Shown here: positions 39,924 to 48,262 of the stretch, one piece after another
Numbering within the stretch: the first letter of the stretch is position 1
Layout: each line of letters begins with the position of its first letter
Origin: Shewanella zhangzhouensis
GTDB taxonomy: Bacteria > Pseudomonadota > Gammaproteobacteria > Enterobacterales > Shewanellaceae
Direction: 5' to 3'
Assembly: GCF_019457615.1 (NCBI RefSeq)
Contig: NZ_CP080414.1
Span: 2,850,501 to 2,914,500 of the forward strand
DNA length: 64,000 nucleotides
Translations under genes and position numbers: made by a program
Notes under the pieces: generated by a model
What the model saw: the letters and a program-made list of their open reading frames with translations, nothing else
Database searches by the model: none
Told to the model about the DNA's origin: nothing

Positions 39924-42407
39924 TTACAGCCCGCTGATCGTTGCCACTGCTACGGCGGTGTTGTAGATGATCTGCGTTACCTGGCTCCACAGTGTCAGGT
40001 TGTCTTTGTACTCGGTATCCAGCGGCATAACGATGGTATCACCTGGTTGCATCTCTTCGTTGCTGCTAAACCAATAAGAGCTTCCGGGCATGGCGACAGA
40101 GCCATCGGCGCGGAGAATGTAAGCGCGGTCGTCATCGGCGCGTTTACGGGGCCCACCGGCAAGCTCGAGATACTGGTCAAAGGTAAAGCCCTTTTTATAT
40201 CTGTGGGTGCTGGGGTGCTGTACCTGCCCCATTACTGATACGGTTTGGTTTTGCGCCGGGATATAAAGGGCATCGCCGTCTTCAAGCTTGAGGTCGGCTT
40301 CGTCTATGCCAAGCTGAATGGCGTTGATGTCCACCACCAAACGGCCCAGCACCTCAACATTTTCAAGCTCTTTAAGCATGCTTTGGGCATCGGCATAGCC
40401 CACTGTGGGGGTATCCTTGGTAAGCGCCTTGGCTGCAATTTCACGGCGCAGTTCGTCGGATAACTTTAACAGCTCAGTCTTTTCTTTTTGCTTTACCGAT
40501 TCACGCAAGAACACAGCACTGCGTGGTGCCGCATCCTCACTCAGACCACCGGCACGGCTAAGTACGTGCTTAAGGGTTTCGCCACGTTGAATACTGTAGG
40601 TACCGGGGAACCGTACTTCACCTTTAATGGTTACCCAACGGGTGTCCTGCCAGTCGGGTAAGTCGCGCACGGTTAACACATCACGGCTTTGCAGGGCGAT
40701 ATTGGCAGAAGGAATGTCCAGCAAAACATCCTGCAAACTCAGCTGTTGATGGCTTACGGTTACGCCGGTTTGCTCAGAGATGTTCTGACGGGTCAGTTCA
40801 GCCGAAAGCGTATAAGCGCCTTCCTTAAGGCCGCCAGCGGCCACAAGCAAATCTTTAATGGTGGCGCCTTCTGTAATCGGATACTTACCGGGGAAACGCA
40901 CACTGCCGTTAATGTCGGCCAGTTTTATCGCATCACCAAAGCGGCTTTGCTGACGCAGTTGGGTAATAACAGGCTCTAGAAGTGTCTCTCTGTCGGCATA
41001 ATCAAATACCATCAGGGTGTCACGAGGCTGCAAAGCAATATTGGCAGTTTCATCACCACTGATGGCTTTGCCCACAGAAACCTGAATTACCTTTACATCA
41101 CCACGCTGGTTAATCTCACGTACCAGCAAGCCGTAATCCAGATCGGCATTCAGGGTTAAATCGCCCCAGATTGACGGCAGCATATCGCGAAGGCGCATGC
41201 CATTGCGGTACTGATATTTGCCTGGTCGAACGACTGCGCCCACCAGGGTTATTGCATTATCGATACGGGTGGATGTTGATTTTACTCTCACCAAGTCCCC
41301 TGCTTTGGCCTTAACACTGAGGCCAGAAGACTGAGTTAAATCCACATTAATTACGGTTTTTACATCTTTGCTGAAACGCTCAATGGTACTGGCTTCTGGA
41401 TAGGCGCCCGGTTTGGCACCGCTGGCCATGTTAAGTACATCGGCCATGGTGTCATTAGCTTTGATTTCATATATGGCTGGGCGGCGAACCTCTCCCGTTA
41501 CACTCACCAGCCCACCTACTGACGGAATAAACACCACGTCACCTGATTGCAGGCGCAAATCTTTTGAGGCATCGCCGGAGAGCAATAAGTCGTATAAATC
41601 GAAGGTGCCCACGGTGCGGCCAGCGCGCTTGAGCTGAATATTACGCAAAGAGCCAATTTCATTTATGCCGCCAGACACAAAAAGCGCCTGAGTGATAGTA
41701 GAGAGGCTGGAGACGGTATAAGACCCGGGGCGATAGGCATCACCTGCCACAAAAATGCGGATGGAGCGCAGCTCGCCCATGGTGATGTTGGCCTGAATGC
41801 CAATCATGGATTGTGCGATTTTGTCGGTGAGGAAGTTTTTGGCTTCTGAGAAGCTCATCCCTACTAAGGAGATGGGCCCCAAATCGGGGAATTGCACCAG
41901 GCCATCACGGCCAACGGTCAGGCTGAAATTTTTATTCTCTTTGCCATAAAGCTGCACATTCAGCACATCGCCCGGCCCCATCATGTATTCGGCGGGTACG
42001 GGTACGTCAGACACAGGAGCAAAAGTAGAGGGCTCACCTGCGAACATGTCGTACCCGAAGCGCTTGAGCTGCTTTTCAAGGTCTTCTTCGCGGGCCTCAA
42101 TCTGAGATTCGGTTTTGGTGGCCTGATTAAAGGCGTCAGTCTCGCTTTGGTTAACGACTTCGGTAATCGAACCTGTGCTTCGCGGTGCAACAACTTCAGG
42201 ATTTGTAATCGTCGGTTGGGTGGCTTGGCCAGAAAGCATGCTCGGGTCGATGCCATATTGCCGTGCAATACGTTCCTGCTCCGCTTTGGGCAGATTTTTG
42301 AACTGTTCAATCATTTGCGGCGACGGCGTAATTGCTGCAACAGGGCCCCCAACCAAAACCAGTGCACCCACACCGGCAATCAAGAATTGTTTTAGTTGTT
42401 GTAACAC
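39924..42407 (-). CDS. SLBB-domain polysaccharide export protein (Wza-like)
   Basis: 827 aa, far longer than E. coli Wza (about 380). A signal peptide (FLIAGVGALVLVGGPVAA) without lipobox is followed by a charged region, the polysaccharide export domain near residues 130-230 (YMMGPGDVLNVQLYGKENKNFSL), and then several SLBB repeats (SVTGEVRRPAIYEI, TLVGAVVRPGKYQYRN, INGSVRFPGKYPIT, TIKGEVRFPGTYSIQ, SVMGQVQHPSTHRYKKG). It forms or lines the outer-membrane channel. No Wzc kinase or Wzb phosphatase is nearby. It follows the 0.9-kb leader with ops elements. Confidence 0.9.
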   Translation of the reverse strand: MLQQLKQFLIAGVGALVLVGGPVAAITPSPQMIEQFKNLPKAEQERIARQYGIDPSMLSGQATQPTITNPEVVAPRSTGSITEVVNQSETDAFNQATKTESQIEAREEDLEKQLKRFGYDMFAGEPSTFAPVSDVPVPAEYMMGPGDVLNVQLYGKENKNFSLTVGRDGLVQFPDLGPISLVGMSFSEAKNFLTDKIAQSMIGIQANITMGELRSIRIFVAGDAYRPGSYTVSSLSTITQALFVSGGINEIGSLRNIQLKRAGRTVGTFDLYDLLLSGDASKDLRLQSGDVVFIPSVGGLVSVTGEVRRPAIYEIKANDTMADVLNMASGAKPGAYPEASTIERFSKDVKTVINVDLTQSSGLSVKAKAGDLVRVKSTSTRIDNAITLVGAVVRPGKYQYRNGMRLRDMLPSIWGDLTLNADLDYGLLVREINQRGDVKVIQVSVGKAISGDETANIALQPRDTLMVFDYADRETLLEPVITQLRQQSRFGDAIKLADINGSVRFPGKYPITEGATIKDLLVAAGGLKEGAYTLSAELTRQNISEQTGVTVSHQQLSLQDVLLDIPSANIALQSRDVLTVRDLPDWQDTRWVTIKGEVRFPGTYSIQRGETLKHVLSRAGGLSEDAAPRSAVFLRESVKQKEKTELLKLSDELRREIAAKALTKDTPTVGYADAQSMLKELENVEVLGRLVVDINAIQLGIDEADLKLEDGDALYIPAQNQTVSVMGQVQHPSTHRYKKGFTFDQYLELAGGPRKRADDDRAYILRADGSVAMPGSSYWFSSNEEMQPGDTIVMPLDTEYKDNLTLWSQVTQIIYNTAVAVATISGL

Positions 42408-42556
42408 CAGATGTCTCCGTAAAAGGTGATTGAATGTAAAACAAAGCTGAGCGTCGCTGCGCGACTTTCAGGAACTAGGTTCCAGGAAAACCGAACGCTC
42501 GCACGCTCACTACCGAACGCTGAGCTACTGAAAAAGCAGAAAGAACAGCGCTTCGA

Positions 42557-42709
42557 TTCTAGGTTCTAGGTTCTAGGTTCTAGGTTCTAGGTTCTAGGTT
42601 CTAGGTTCTAGGTTCTAGGTTCTAGGTTCTAGGTTCTAGGTTCTAGGTTCTAGGTTCTAGGTTCTAGGTTCAAGGTTCAAGGTTCAAGGTTCAAGGTTCA
42701 AGGTTCTAG
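42557..42709. repeat. Large heptamer array: 16 TTCTAGG then 5 TTCAAGG
   Basis: Sixteen perfect TTCTAGG copies run from 42557 to 42668, then five perfect TTCAAGG copies to 42703, then TTCTAG. The switch from one unit to another at a sharp boundary suggests two separate expansions. It is the largest array in the window and is very dense in CTAG. Confidence 0.97.
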
Positions 42710-42845
42710 CAGCAGCGTTTACGCTGCGCTCTAGAGACACGAAGTGTCGTCCTAGAAGCCCGCTTTGCGGGCGCCCTAGAAGCCCGCTTTGCGGGCGCCC
42801 TAGAAGCAGCGCCTTTTGCTGCGCTCTTCGCCACGTAAGTGGGGT
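42710..42845. repeat. Mini-hairpin array in the export-operon leader
   Basis: Units in order: GCAGCGTTTACGCTGC, GACACGAAGTGTC, two identical 24-bp tandem copies containing GCCCGCTTTGCGGGC (42752-42775 and 42776-42799), GCAGCGCCTTTTGCTGC and CCACGTAAGTGG. Linkers are CTCTAGA, TCCTAGA and CCCTAGA. The linkers match the TTCTAGG heptamer that directly precedes the array. Confidence 0.92.
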
Positions 42846-42850
42846 TAAGG

Positions 42851-42862
42851 CACGCTACCGTC
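42851..42862 (-). promoter_or_regulatory. ops-like element, second copy (one mismatch)
   Basis: Minus strand reads GACGGTAGCGTG, one base from the RfaH-recruiting ops consensus GGCGGTAGCGTG. It lies 82 bp downstream of the exact copy in transcription order. Confidence 0.65.
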
Positions 42863-42896
42863 CGCGTGGCGCCCCTGAGGGGCTTCGGCGTTCGCT

Positions 42897-42922
42897 AACG
42901 GACAGAAACTGTTCTGTCCGTT
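42897..42922 (-). promoter_or_regulatory. Strong hairpin between the two ops elements
   Basis: AACGGACAGAA and TTCTGTCCGTT form an 11-bp perfect stem with an ACTG loop. No U tract follows on the minus strand, so a pause or attenuation hairpin is more likely than a full terminator. Confidence 0.55.
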
Positions 42923-42932
42923 GCCCTTCAGG

Positions 42933-42944
42933 CACGCTACCGCC
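42933..42944 (-). promoter_or_regulatory. ops element (RfaH recruitment site), exact match
   Basis: Minus strand reads GGCGGTAGCGTG, identical to the E. coli ops 12-mer that pauses polymerase and loads RfaH. It is in the untranslated leader, 0.5 kb before the exporter gene and directly downstream of rfaH, on the strand of the whole polysaccharide locus. Confidence 0.88.
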
Positions 42945-43308
42945 CATGGATTTTGGCTTCCAACGTGCCCCTCGATTAACGAGTTCCATATTTTTCAGTG
43001 AGTTATTTAAAACTCGTCACTGTTTGCCATAAAACTGATTTGAACACTCAATGTTGAGCGCATCCAGCTGACTATAAGCAACAGCTTGGGGAGTGTACCC
43101 GAAGTTGCTGCCTGCCCCAGCCCAAAAATGCAGCAAACTCTCTTAAATTCAATGGTTTTGCTTATGCTTGAACAGTCAACAAACTGCCGATTTACACTGT
43201 ATTCAAGTAAATAACTGCTTTAAAACATATTTATCAGTCAACAAAATGACTCCACCACAGAGTGTAACAGTCACTCTATGGCAAAAATCTTACAACCTTT
43301 GAGGGGGA

Positions 43309-43812
43309 TCACGCACATATACGAACGATACTTGAAGGCTCAACGTCGAGCTGCTTTTGCTGCCCCATAAACTCAAACAGCACCTGACAGCGCTTGTTAC
43401 CATCCGATTCGAGGAAGATGGCTTCGAGGTCAGAAAAGGGACCTGCACAAAACTTTACCCGCTCGCCCGCTACCAATGGCCTTTCGCTGGCAAGCTTTTC
43501 GACCTGCAATTCTTTACGCTTGAGGGCACGAATTAACGCATCATCGATGGGAGTCATTTGTTCGCTGCATCCAACAATGCGAGAAACACCGCGGGTTGCG
43601 TGTATGCTTCTTACGCTGGTGACTTCGGGATCAAACAGAACAAACAAATAATTTGGAAAAAGCACTGATTCAGAGACAGATACAGTTCCTCCGCTCGATT
43701 TTACCTGCTTTCGATATTTTGGCAGGTAGGTTTCGAGGTTCTGCATGGAGAGATTCTGCTGTGCCCGCACTTCGTTGCGGGGCTTACAGTAAATGAGATA
43801 CCAAGCCTTCAT
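43309..43812 (-). CDS. rfaH: Transcription antiterminator RfaH
   Basis: 167-aa NusG paralogue. The N-terminal NGN domain (WYLIYCKPRNEVRAQQNL, LFPNYLFVLFDPE, HATRGVSRIVG) matches RfaH, and the C-terminal domain follows a linker near residue 100. RfaH binds polymerase paused at ops and prevents termination in long polysaccharide operons. An exact ops element lies just downstream in the leader of the 27-kb locus, so its target is visible in the sequence. ATG at 43812. Confidence 0.93.
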   Translation of the reverse strand: MKAWYLIYCKPRNEVRAQQNLSMQNLETYLPKYRKQVKSSGGTVSVSESVLFPNYLFVLFDPEVTSVRSIHATRGVSRIVGCSEQMTPIDDALIRALKRKELQVEKLASERPLVAGERVKFCAGPFSDLEAIFLESDGNKRCQVLFEFMGQQKQLDVEPSSIVRICA

Positions 43813-44237
43813 CTAATGTCTCTATTACGGTTGGGTGACGTCCTATTCACGGCCAAGAAGCTTACCCTAATCGTGCGCCGATTTGAACGATTATTTGTAG
43901 CATCGATTGATACATCGAGTAACAGCTCTAGATCAATCAAATCACACCTTGCCTCCCGGATATGGGGCTTTACGGGGAGGGAATCTAAACAGCTCGAATC
44001 ACCTCAAAATTGACTTTGCGGTAGGCTAAAGGGTATATAAAGGAGGCCTTTTTAGGGCATAACCCTGTTACATTAGGGGTTTATTATAAAAACGACGTAT
44101 AGACGCTCCTGCAACAAGTTGTAAAAAACATTTACTAACAGATGCTTACTGTTAATTATGCCGTCAGGAATGTCACATTTTATGTTTCGTAGGGCCGCTG
44201 CTTTACGTGCAATCACAAGCTTAAGGTGGAAGACTTA
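43813..44237. other. Divergent promoter region between rfaH and the POT transporter
   Basis: 425 bp without a credible gene; it should hold promoters for both divergent genes. Near 44040 there is a small AAAGG/CCTTT dyad. I do not see a confident operator or riboswitch. Confidence 0.5.
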
Positions 44238-45710
44238 ATGAGCGAAAATTCCCAGGGTACGATGCTCGGGCATCCAAAGGGGCTGTTTCTGCTGTTCACA
44301 ACGGAACTGTGGGAACGATTCAGTTATTACGCCATGCGTGCCATTTTGGTGCTGTATCTGGTTGACAGAGTACAAAGTGAGGGCGGTCATGGCTTAGGTT
44401 GGAGCCAGGCCGATGCAATTTCTCTGTACGGTACTTTTACCGGCCTGGTGTACCTCACCCCGCTGCTGGGTGGCTGGTTAGCCGATAATTTCCTTGGTCA
44501 ACGTAAAGCCATCATGATTGGCGGCACCCTGATGGCGGCCGGCCAATTTATTCTGGGTACTCCCCACGCCTGGGTTCAGGGCATGGAGACCGAAGTATTC
44601 TATCTGGGTCTGGGCGTCCTTATCCTCGGTAACGGCCTGTTCAAGCCCAACATTTCTACCATGGTGGGTGACCTGTATGCCGAGGGCGACCATCGCCGCG
44701 ACGGCGCGTTCACCATCTTCTACATGGGTATCAACGTAGGTGCCTTCCTGTCGGGTATCATCGTTGGCTCTGTGGTCAGCGCCTATGATGGTAACTTCCA
44801 GGCTGGCTTTGTTTGTGCCGGTATCGGTATGGTGCTGTCACTCATCATCCAATTCCTGTTTGCACAAAAGTTGCTGGGCAACATCGGTACAGTGCCTGCT
44901 GCCAAGCTTGAGAAGCAAAAAGACGAGGCCCGTGGTCAGGTACGTAAAGAACCGCTAACCAAAGTTGAGCGCGACCGTATCAAAGTGATCATGGTGATGG
45001 GTCTCTTCACCATCGTATTCTGGGCAGGCTTTGAACAGGCCGGCGGCCTGATGAACCTGTTTACCAACGATTTTACCGACCGCATGATTGGCAGCTGGGA
45101 AGTACCCACTACCTGGTTCCAGTCACTTAACGCCATGTTTATCGTAATTTTTGCCCCTGTGGTTGCCTCTATTTGGGTGCGCCTTGGCGACCGTGAGCCA
45201 AACTCACCTGTAAAATTTGCGCTCGGCCTGGTTCTGCTGGCCATCGGTTTCCTGTTTATGATTGGTGCCGTGGTTGAAATGGGTGGTGACCCAACTGCCA
45301 AGTCCAGCATGTGGTGGCTGGTTGGTGCCTACTTCTTCCACACCATGGGTGAACTGTGCTTGTCTCCAATTGGTCTGTCTATGGTGACCAAGCTTGCTCC
45401 CCTGCGTATCGTATCTCTGATGATGGGTGCCTGGTTCCTCTTCATCGCCGCTGCCAACAAGATTGGTGGTGTTGTGGGTTCCTTTATCGGTCACGGTGGT
45501 GAGAAAGAAGAACAGCTGGCCAATGCCATGTCTATTTTTGCCGGTATCGCCATCACCGCTGCCATTTCAGGTGTGATCCTGTACTTTATGGCTGACAAAC
45601 TGGTTGATTGGATGCATGGCGCCGAAAGCAAAGTGCACCACACCGAAGAAGAAGCCCTGGAAGAAGAAATCGCCGTTACCGGCGAGCATGAAGCGATGAA
45701 GCGCAGCTGA
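44238..45710 (+). CDS. Proton-dependent oligopeptide transporter (POT/PTR2 family)
   Basis: About 490 aa, 12-14 transmembrane helices. PTR2 motifs are visible: the ExxERxxYY-like WERFSYYAMRAIL near the start, GGWLADNFLGQRKAIMIGG, and FYMGINVGAFLSG. It imports di- and tripeptides with protons through the inner membrane. A GTG at 44226 would add four residues; ATG at 44238 has AAGGTGG at good distance. The Glu-rich C-terminal tail is cytoplasmic. It stands alone and ends in a repeat region. Confidence 0.93.
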   Translation: MSENSQGTMLGHPKGLFLLFTTELWERFSYYAMRAILVLYLVDRVQSEGGHGLGWSQADAISLYGTFTGLVYLTPLLGGWLADNFLGQRKAIMIGGTLMAAGQFILGTPHAWVQGMETEVFYLGLGVLILGNGLFKPNISTMVGDLYAEGDHRRDGAFTIFYMGINVGAFLSGIIVGSVVSAYDGNFQAGFVCAGIGMVLSLIIQFLFAQKLLGNIGTVPAAKLEKQKDEARGQVRKEPLTKVERDRIKVIMVMGLFTIVFWAGFEQAGGLMNLFTNDFTDRMIGSWEVPTTWFQSLNAMFIVIFAPVVASIWVRLGDREPNSPVKFALGLVLLAIGFLFMIGAVVEMGGDPTAKSSMWWLVGAYFFHTMGELCLSPIGLSMVTKLAPLRIVSLMMGAWFLFIAAANKIGGVVGSFIGHGGEKEEQLANAMSIFAGIAITAAISGVILYFMADKLVDWMHGAESKVHHTEEEALEEEIAVTGEHEAMKRS

Positions 45711-45715
45711 TAACA

Positions 45716-45790
45716 ACGAAGCGTTTCACGACATGCAGAGCGCTTCGCTTCTAGAGCGTCGCTTTGCGACTTCTAAGTTCTAGGTTCTAG
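45716..45790. repeat. Mini-hairpin and heptamer array after the POT gene
   Basis: AGCGCTTCGCT and GTCGCTTTGCGAC hairpins with TTCTAG linkers, then TTCTAAG, TTCTAGG, TTCTAG. Positions 45736-45775 are identical to 18127-18166, 27 kb away. Confidence 0.9.
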
Positions 45791-45826
45791 AAACAATAAA
45801 GCCCGCTATGCGGGCTTTATTGTTTT
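45791..45826. terminator. Strong bidirectional terminator after the POT gene
   Basis: 16-bp perfect stem (AAACAATAAAGCCCGC at 45791-45806, complement at 45810-45825) with a TAT loop and TTTT tail. It sits in the middle of the repeat region and serves the POT gene on the plus strand and the RssB-like gene on the minus strand. Confidence 0.92.
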
Positions 45827-46032
45827 CCGGAAACCGAACATTCGCAGGCTCACTACCGAACGCTCGATAACAGAAAGCAGAGCGCTTCGCTTACAGGAAC
45901 AGCAGAGCGGGCTTCGCCCTTCTAGATTCTAGATTCTAGAAGCAGCGTGTCCGCGCGCCCTGGAGACACGCAGCCCGCGTTGCGAGCGCTCTGTGGCTGC
46001 GAAGCAGCGTTCTATAGCCACGAAGTCGCGTT
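45827..46032. repeat. Mini-hairpin array between the POT terminator and the RssB-like gene
   Basis: Begins with a 50-bp block similar to 42488-42538, then units AGCGCTTCGCT, GCGGGCTTCGCCC, three TTCTAGA/TTCTAG steps, GCAGCGTGTCCGCGC, GACACGCAG..., GCTGCGAAGCAGC and CACGAAGTCGCG. The last linker TTCTAGAA supplies the TAG stop of the RssB-like gene on the minus strand. Confidence 0.88.
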
Positions 46033-47136
46033 CTAGAAACTCGCCTGCACATAGCCCCCGGCAAGTACCCCATCACTACAAACAAGGCCATCAAACCTGT
46101 CGTCCAGCAACATTTGCTTGTGGGAGGGATCTGAGGTGGCGATGCAGAGTTTCTCACCGGGCAATAAGGAGCGGAACTGGCTGCTGGGCTTTCCCCAATC
46201 AAGGAGACCAAGCTGGAGCGCATCGGGTAAGGCCAGTGGTGTAAGGCCTTTATCGTTTCGAAGATAACAGCGAAGCCCGTGCCCCGCCTGGGACACAGAC
46301 GCGCGGTAATGTTTAAGCTCAACACTCAGGTAAACAATGTCCACGGTGATTTCAAGCCCAGACTTTACAATGCGCTCATTCAGGTAGCTGAGCATATTAA
46401 AGGGCTCAACCACAGTGGTGCTCACGCCATTGCGGTAGGCCTTCAATTTATGATTAACAAAGCTTCTCAGCAGTACACTGGCGAAGGCAGCGCGATTGTC
46501 TTCCGGATGAAAGTGCGCCATATAGAGAATAAGGTGGTCGCTGTCTGCCATGGTGGAATCGATAAAAAACGCGCTGATCCCATCATTTTTATACAGGCTG
46601 TAATCGATTCTGACTTTGGGATAAAGCACCTGTGAAGCGGGAAACAGCTCTTTTTGAATGTGCTTGGCGGCCTCAGTATTTTGCTCAAGTAGACGCAGGT
46701 TCTCTTCCAGTTCAACCCGGGAGAGCTCATCCATATCCTGTAGTTCCGAGCTCTGCGCCCCCATGCTGCCAAGACTTTGGCGAATTGACTGCTCGATAAT
46801 GTATAAGTCAGCAACCGGCTTCACCAAATAGTCTGAAGCCCCAATTCTGAGCGCCTCGACCACATCGGCCATCACGTTATTTCCGGAAATCACAATGGAA
46901 GGCATGGCGGGATCAAGACGATACATTTCCCGCAGCATGTCGAGTCCGCCCAGATTGGGCATACTCAGGTCGGCCAGCACTACATCAAAGTTTTGTCGTT
47001 TAAAGCAATCCAGGCCCTGAACACCGTCGTCGGCTTCGGTCACCAAAGCGCCACGGCTGTCCAAAAATGACGCGACGACCCTGCGAAACACAGGATCGTC
47101 TTCAACCAACAACACAGATACATCTTTTAGCGCCAT
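46033..47136 (-). CDS. RssB-like response regulator
   Basis: 367 aa. N-terminal receiver domain with Asp13/Asp14, phosphoacceptor Asp56 in VVLADLSMPN and VKP near residue 108. A coiled linker (SSELQDMDELSRVELEENLRLLEQ) leads to a PP2C-like C-terminal domain without the usual metal-binding Asp cluster in full. This order matches RssB, which in E. coli delivers sigma-S to ClpXP. Shewanella also uses receiver-PP2C proteins in sigma-S partner switching, so either role is possible. Its stop codon lies in the linker of a neighbouring repeat unit. Confidence 0.75.
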   Translation of the reverse strand: MALKDVSVLLVEDDPVFRRVVASFLDSRGALVTEADDGVQGLDCFKRQNFDVVLADLSMPNLGGLDMLREMYRLDPAMPSIVISGNNVMADVVEALRIGASDYLVKPVADLYIIEQSIRQSLGSMGAQSSELQDMDELSRVELEENLRLLEQNTEAAKHIQKELFPASQVLYPKVRIDYSLYKNDGISAFFIDSTMADSDHLILYMAHFHPEDNRAAFASVLLRSFVNHKLKAYRNGVSTTVVEPFNMLSYLNERIVKSGLEITVDIVYLSVELKHYRASVSQAGHGLRCYLRNDKGLTPLALPDALQLGLLDWGKPSSQFRSLLPGEKLCIATSDPSHKQMLLDDRFDGLVCSDGVLAGGYVQASF

Positions 47137-47205
47137 ATACTTCCCTCAGGGAGCAGATAGCGCATAGGAGGGGGACTCTCTAGCGGAGTTATCCCTTGAG
47201 GACGG

Positions 47206-47970
47206 CTATTCTAGCTCCTGCATATATTCATCAAGAAGCTCATCATCTTCTTGATTTGATGGTACATTGCCATCATACACCTTGTAGTCCATGTGCTGTA
47301 AATATGCATCTTTTACAAAGGTGTAGGGATCCAGAGCATTGTCGAGCAATCGTTCCTGGTCGATGGCTTCTGTCCGCACATGCAGGCTTTTGATGCCCCA
47401 TTTGACCACAGACTGCCACATCGTCAGCTCTGACAATGGAAAGTATAGTCCATCGACCCAATCACTCGCGAGTTCACGGGTAACATAGGGGCCAAAAAAT
47501 GGTGCCATAAAGTAAGGACCGTTGGGCACACCGTAGTAACCCAAAACCTCGTTAAAATCATCCTGTTTCCGATGCATGCCCATCATGTCTGCCACATCAA
47601 CGACCCCGAGCAGACCTATGGTGGAGTTCACCACAAAACGTCCGCCGGCGTTGGCCGCCCAACCAAATTTTCCCTGAAGTGTGTTATTCACCAAGGCATT
47701 GGGCTCTTCAAGATTGCGGACAAAATTATGCAGCCCCGACTTTACCGGACTGGGCACATAATCTTTGTAGGTGTGGGCGACGGGACGATAGATGTAGCGG
47801 TCCAGCACGTTGTAGTTAAGATCCCACATGGCGCGGTTAAACCCTTCGAAAGGGTCGCGGGGATCGTTGTAAACAACTTCAACCTGCTTCTCTGAGACCG
47901 AATTGTCCTGCTCTGCCTGAGCCAAGCCTGCCAACAACATGAATGGCAAGGCAATCCATTTCAACTTCAT
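47206..47970 (-). CDS. mlaA: MlaA (VacJ) phospholipid-transport protein without a lipobox
   Basis: 254 aa. The MlaA core is clear: DPFEGFNRAMWDLNYNVLDRYIYRPVA, then DYVPSPVKSGLHNFVRNLEEP, then GYYGVPNGPYFMAPFFGP. MlaA removes stray phospholipids from the outer leaflet of the outer membrane and passes them to MlaC. The signal peptide MKLKWIALPFMLLAGLAQA has no Cys, so it should be cut by signal peptidase I, unlike the E. coli lipoprotein. An acidic C-terminal tail (DDELLDEYMQELE) follows. Other mla genes are not in the window. Confidence 0.93.
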   Translation of the reverse strand: MKLKWIALPFMLLAGLAQAEQDNSVSEKQVEVVYNDPRDPFEGFNRAMWDLNYNVLDRYIYRPVAHTYKDYVPSPVKSGLHNFVRNLEEPNALVNNTLQGKFGWAANAGGRFVVNSTIGLLGVVDVADMMGMHRKQDDFNEVLGYYGVPNGPYFMAPFFGPYVTRELASDWVDGLYFPLSELTMWQSVVKWGIKSLHVRTEAIDQERLLDNALDPYTFVKDAYLQHMDYKVYDGNVPSNQEDDELLDEYMQELE

Positions 47971-48262
47971 AACTCTCTCTATACAAAAGGCCTAAATCGG
48001 CTTTAGAAAGCGCCGTGGCTGACGATAATAAAGCATAACACTCTGAACCACGTCTGCTACTTTGACGGCTAAGCATACTTTTCCCCACAATAAGATCAAT
48101 CGATAAATTGTGTAAGTTGGTGTATGCAGGCAACTTATACTTTGTTCCAACGCTAAATATCGAGCCGCTATGAAGTGATGTACTCAGTATCCAGTCTTCT
48201 CACATAGCAAAGCACCGCCAATTCAGGACCTCGATGAGACTCACTTGCACCCGAGCTATAAC
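47971..48262. other. Divergent intergenic region between mlaA and the FliK-like gene
   Basis: 292 bp that should hold divergent promoters. I see no clear sigma-28 or sigma-54 element, repeat or RNA here. Confidence 0.4.

Larger units (their letters stand above)
42408..43308 (-). other. 900-bp leader region between rfaH and the SLBB exporter
   Basis: No gene. From the rfaH side: an AT-rich stretch with an 11-bp direct repeat (CAGTCAACAAA at 43173-43183 and 43235-43245) where a promoter is likely; an exact ops element; a strong hairpin; a second ops-like element; mini-hairpins; a large heptamer array; then diverged hairpins up to the exporter start. The 50 bp near 42488-42538 resemble 45828-45880. 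Confidence 0.8.

Noticed and set aside
42557..42799. CRISPR array
   Set aside because: Units are directly adjacent 7-bp or about 24-bp copies without unique spacers of constant length, and no cas genes are present.
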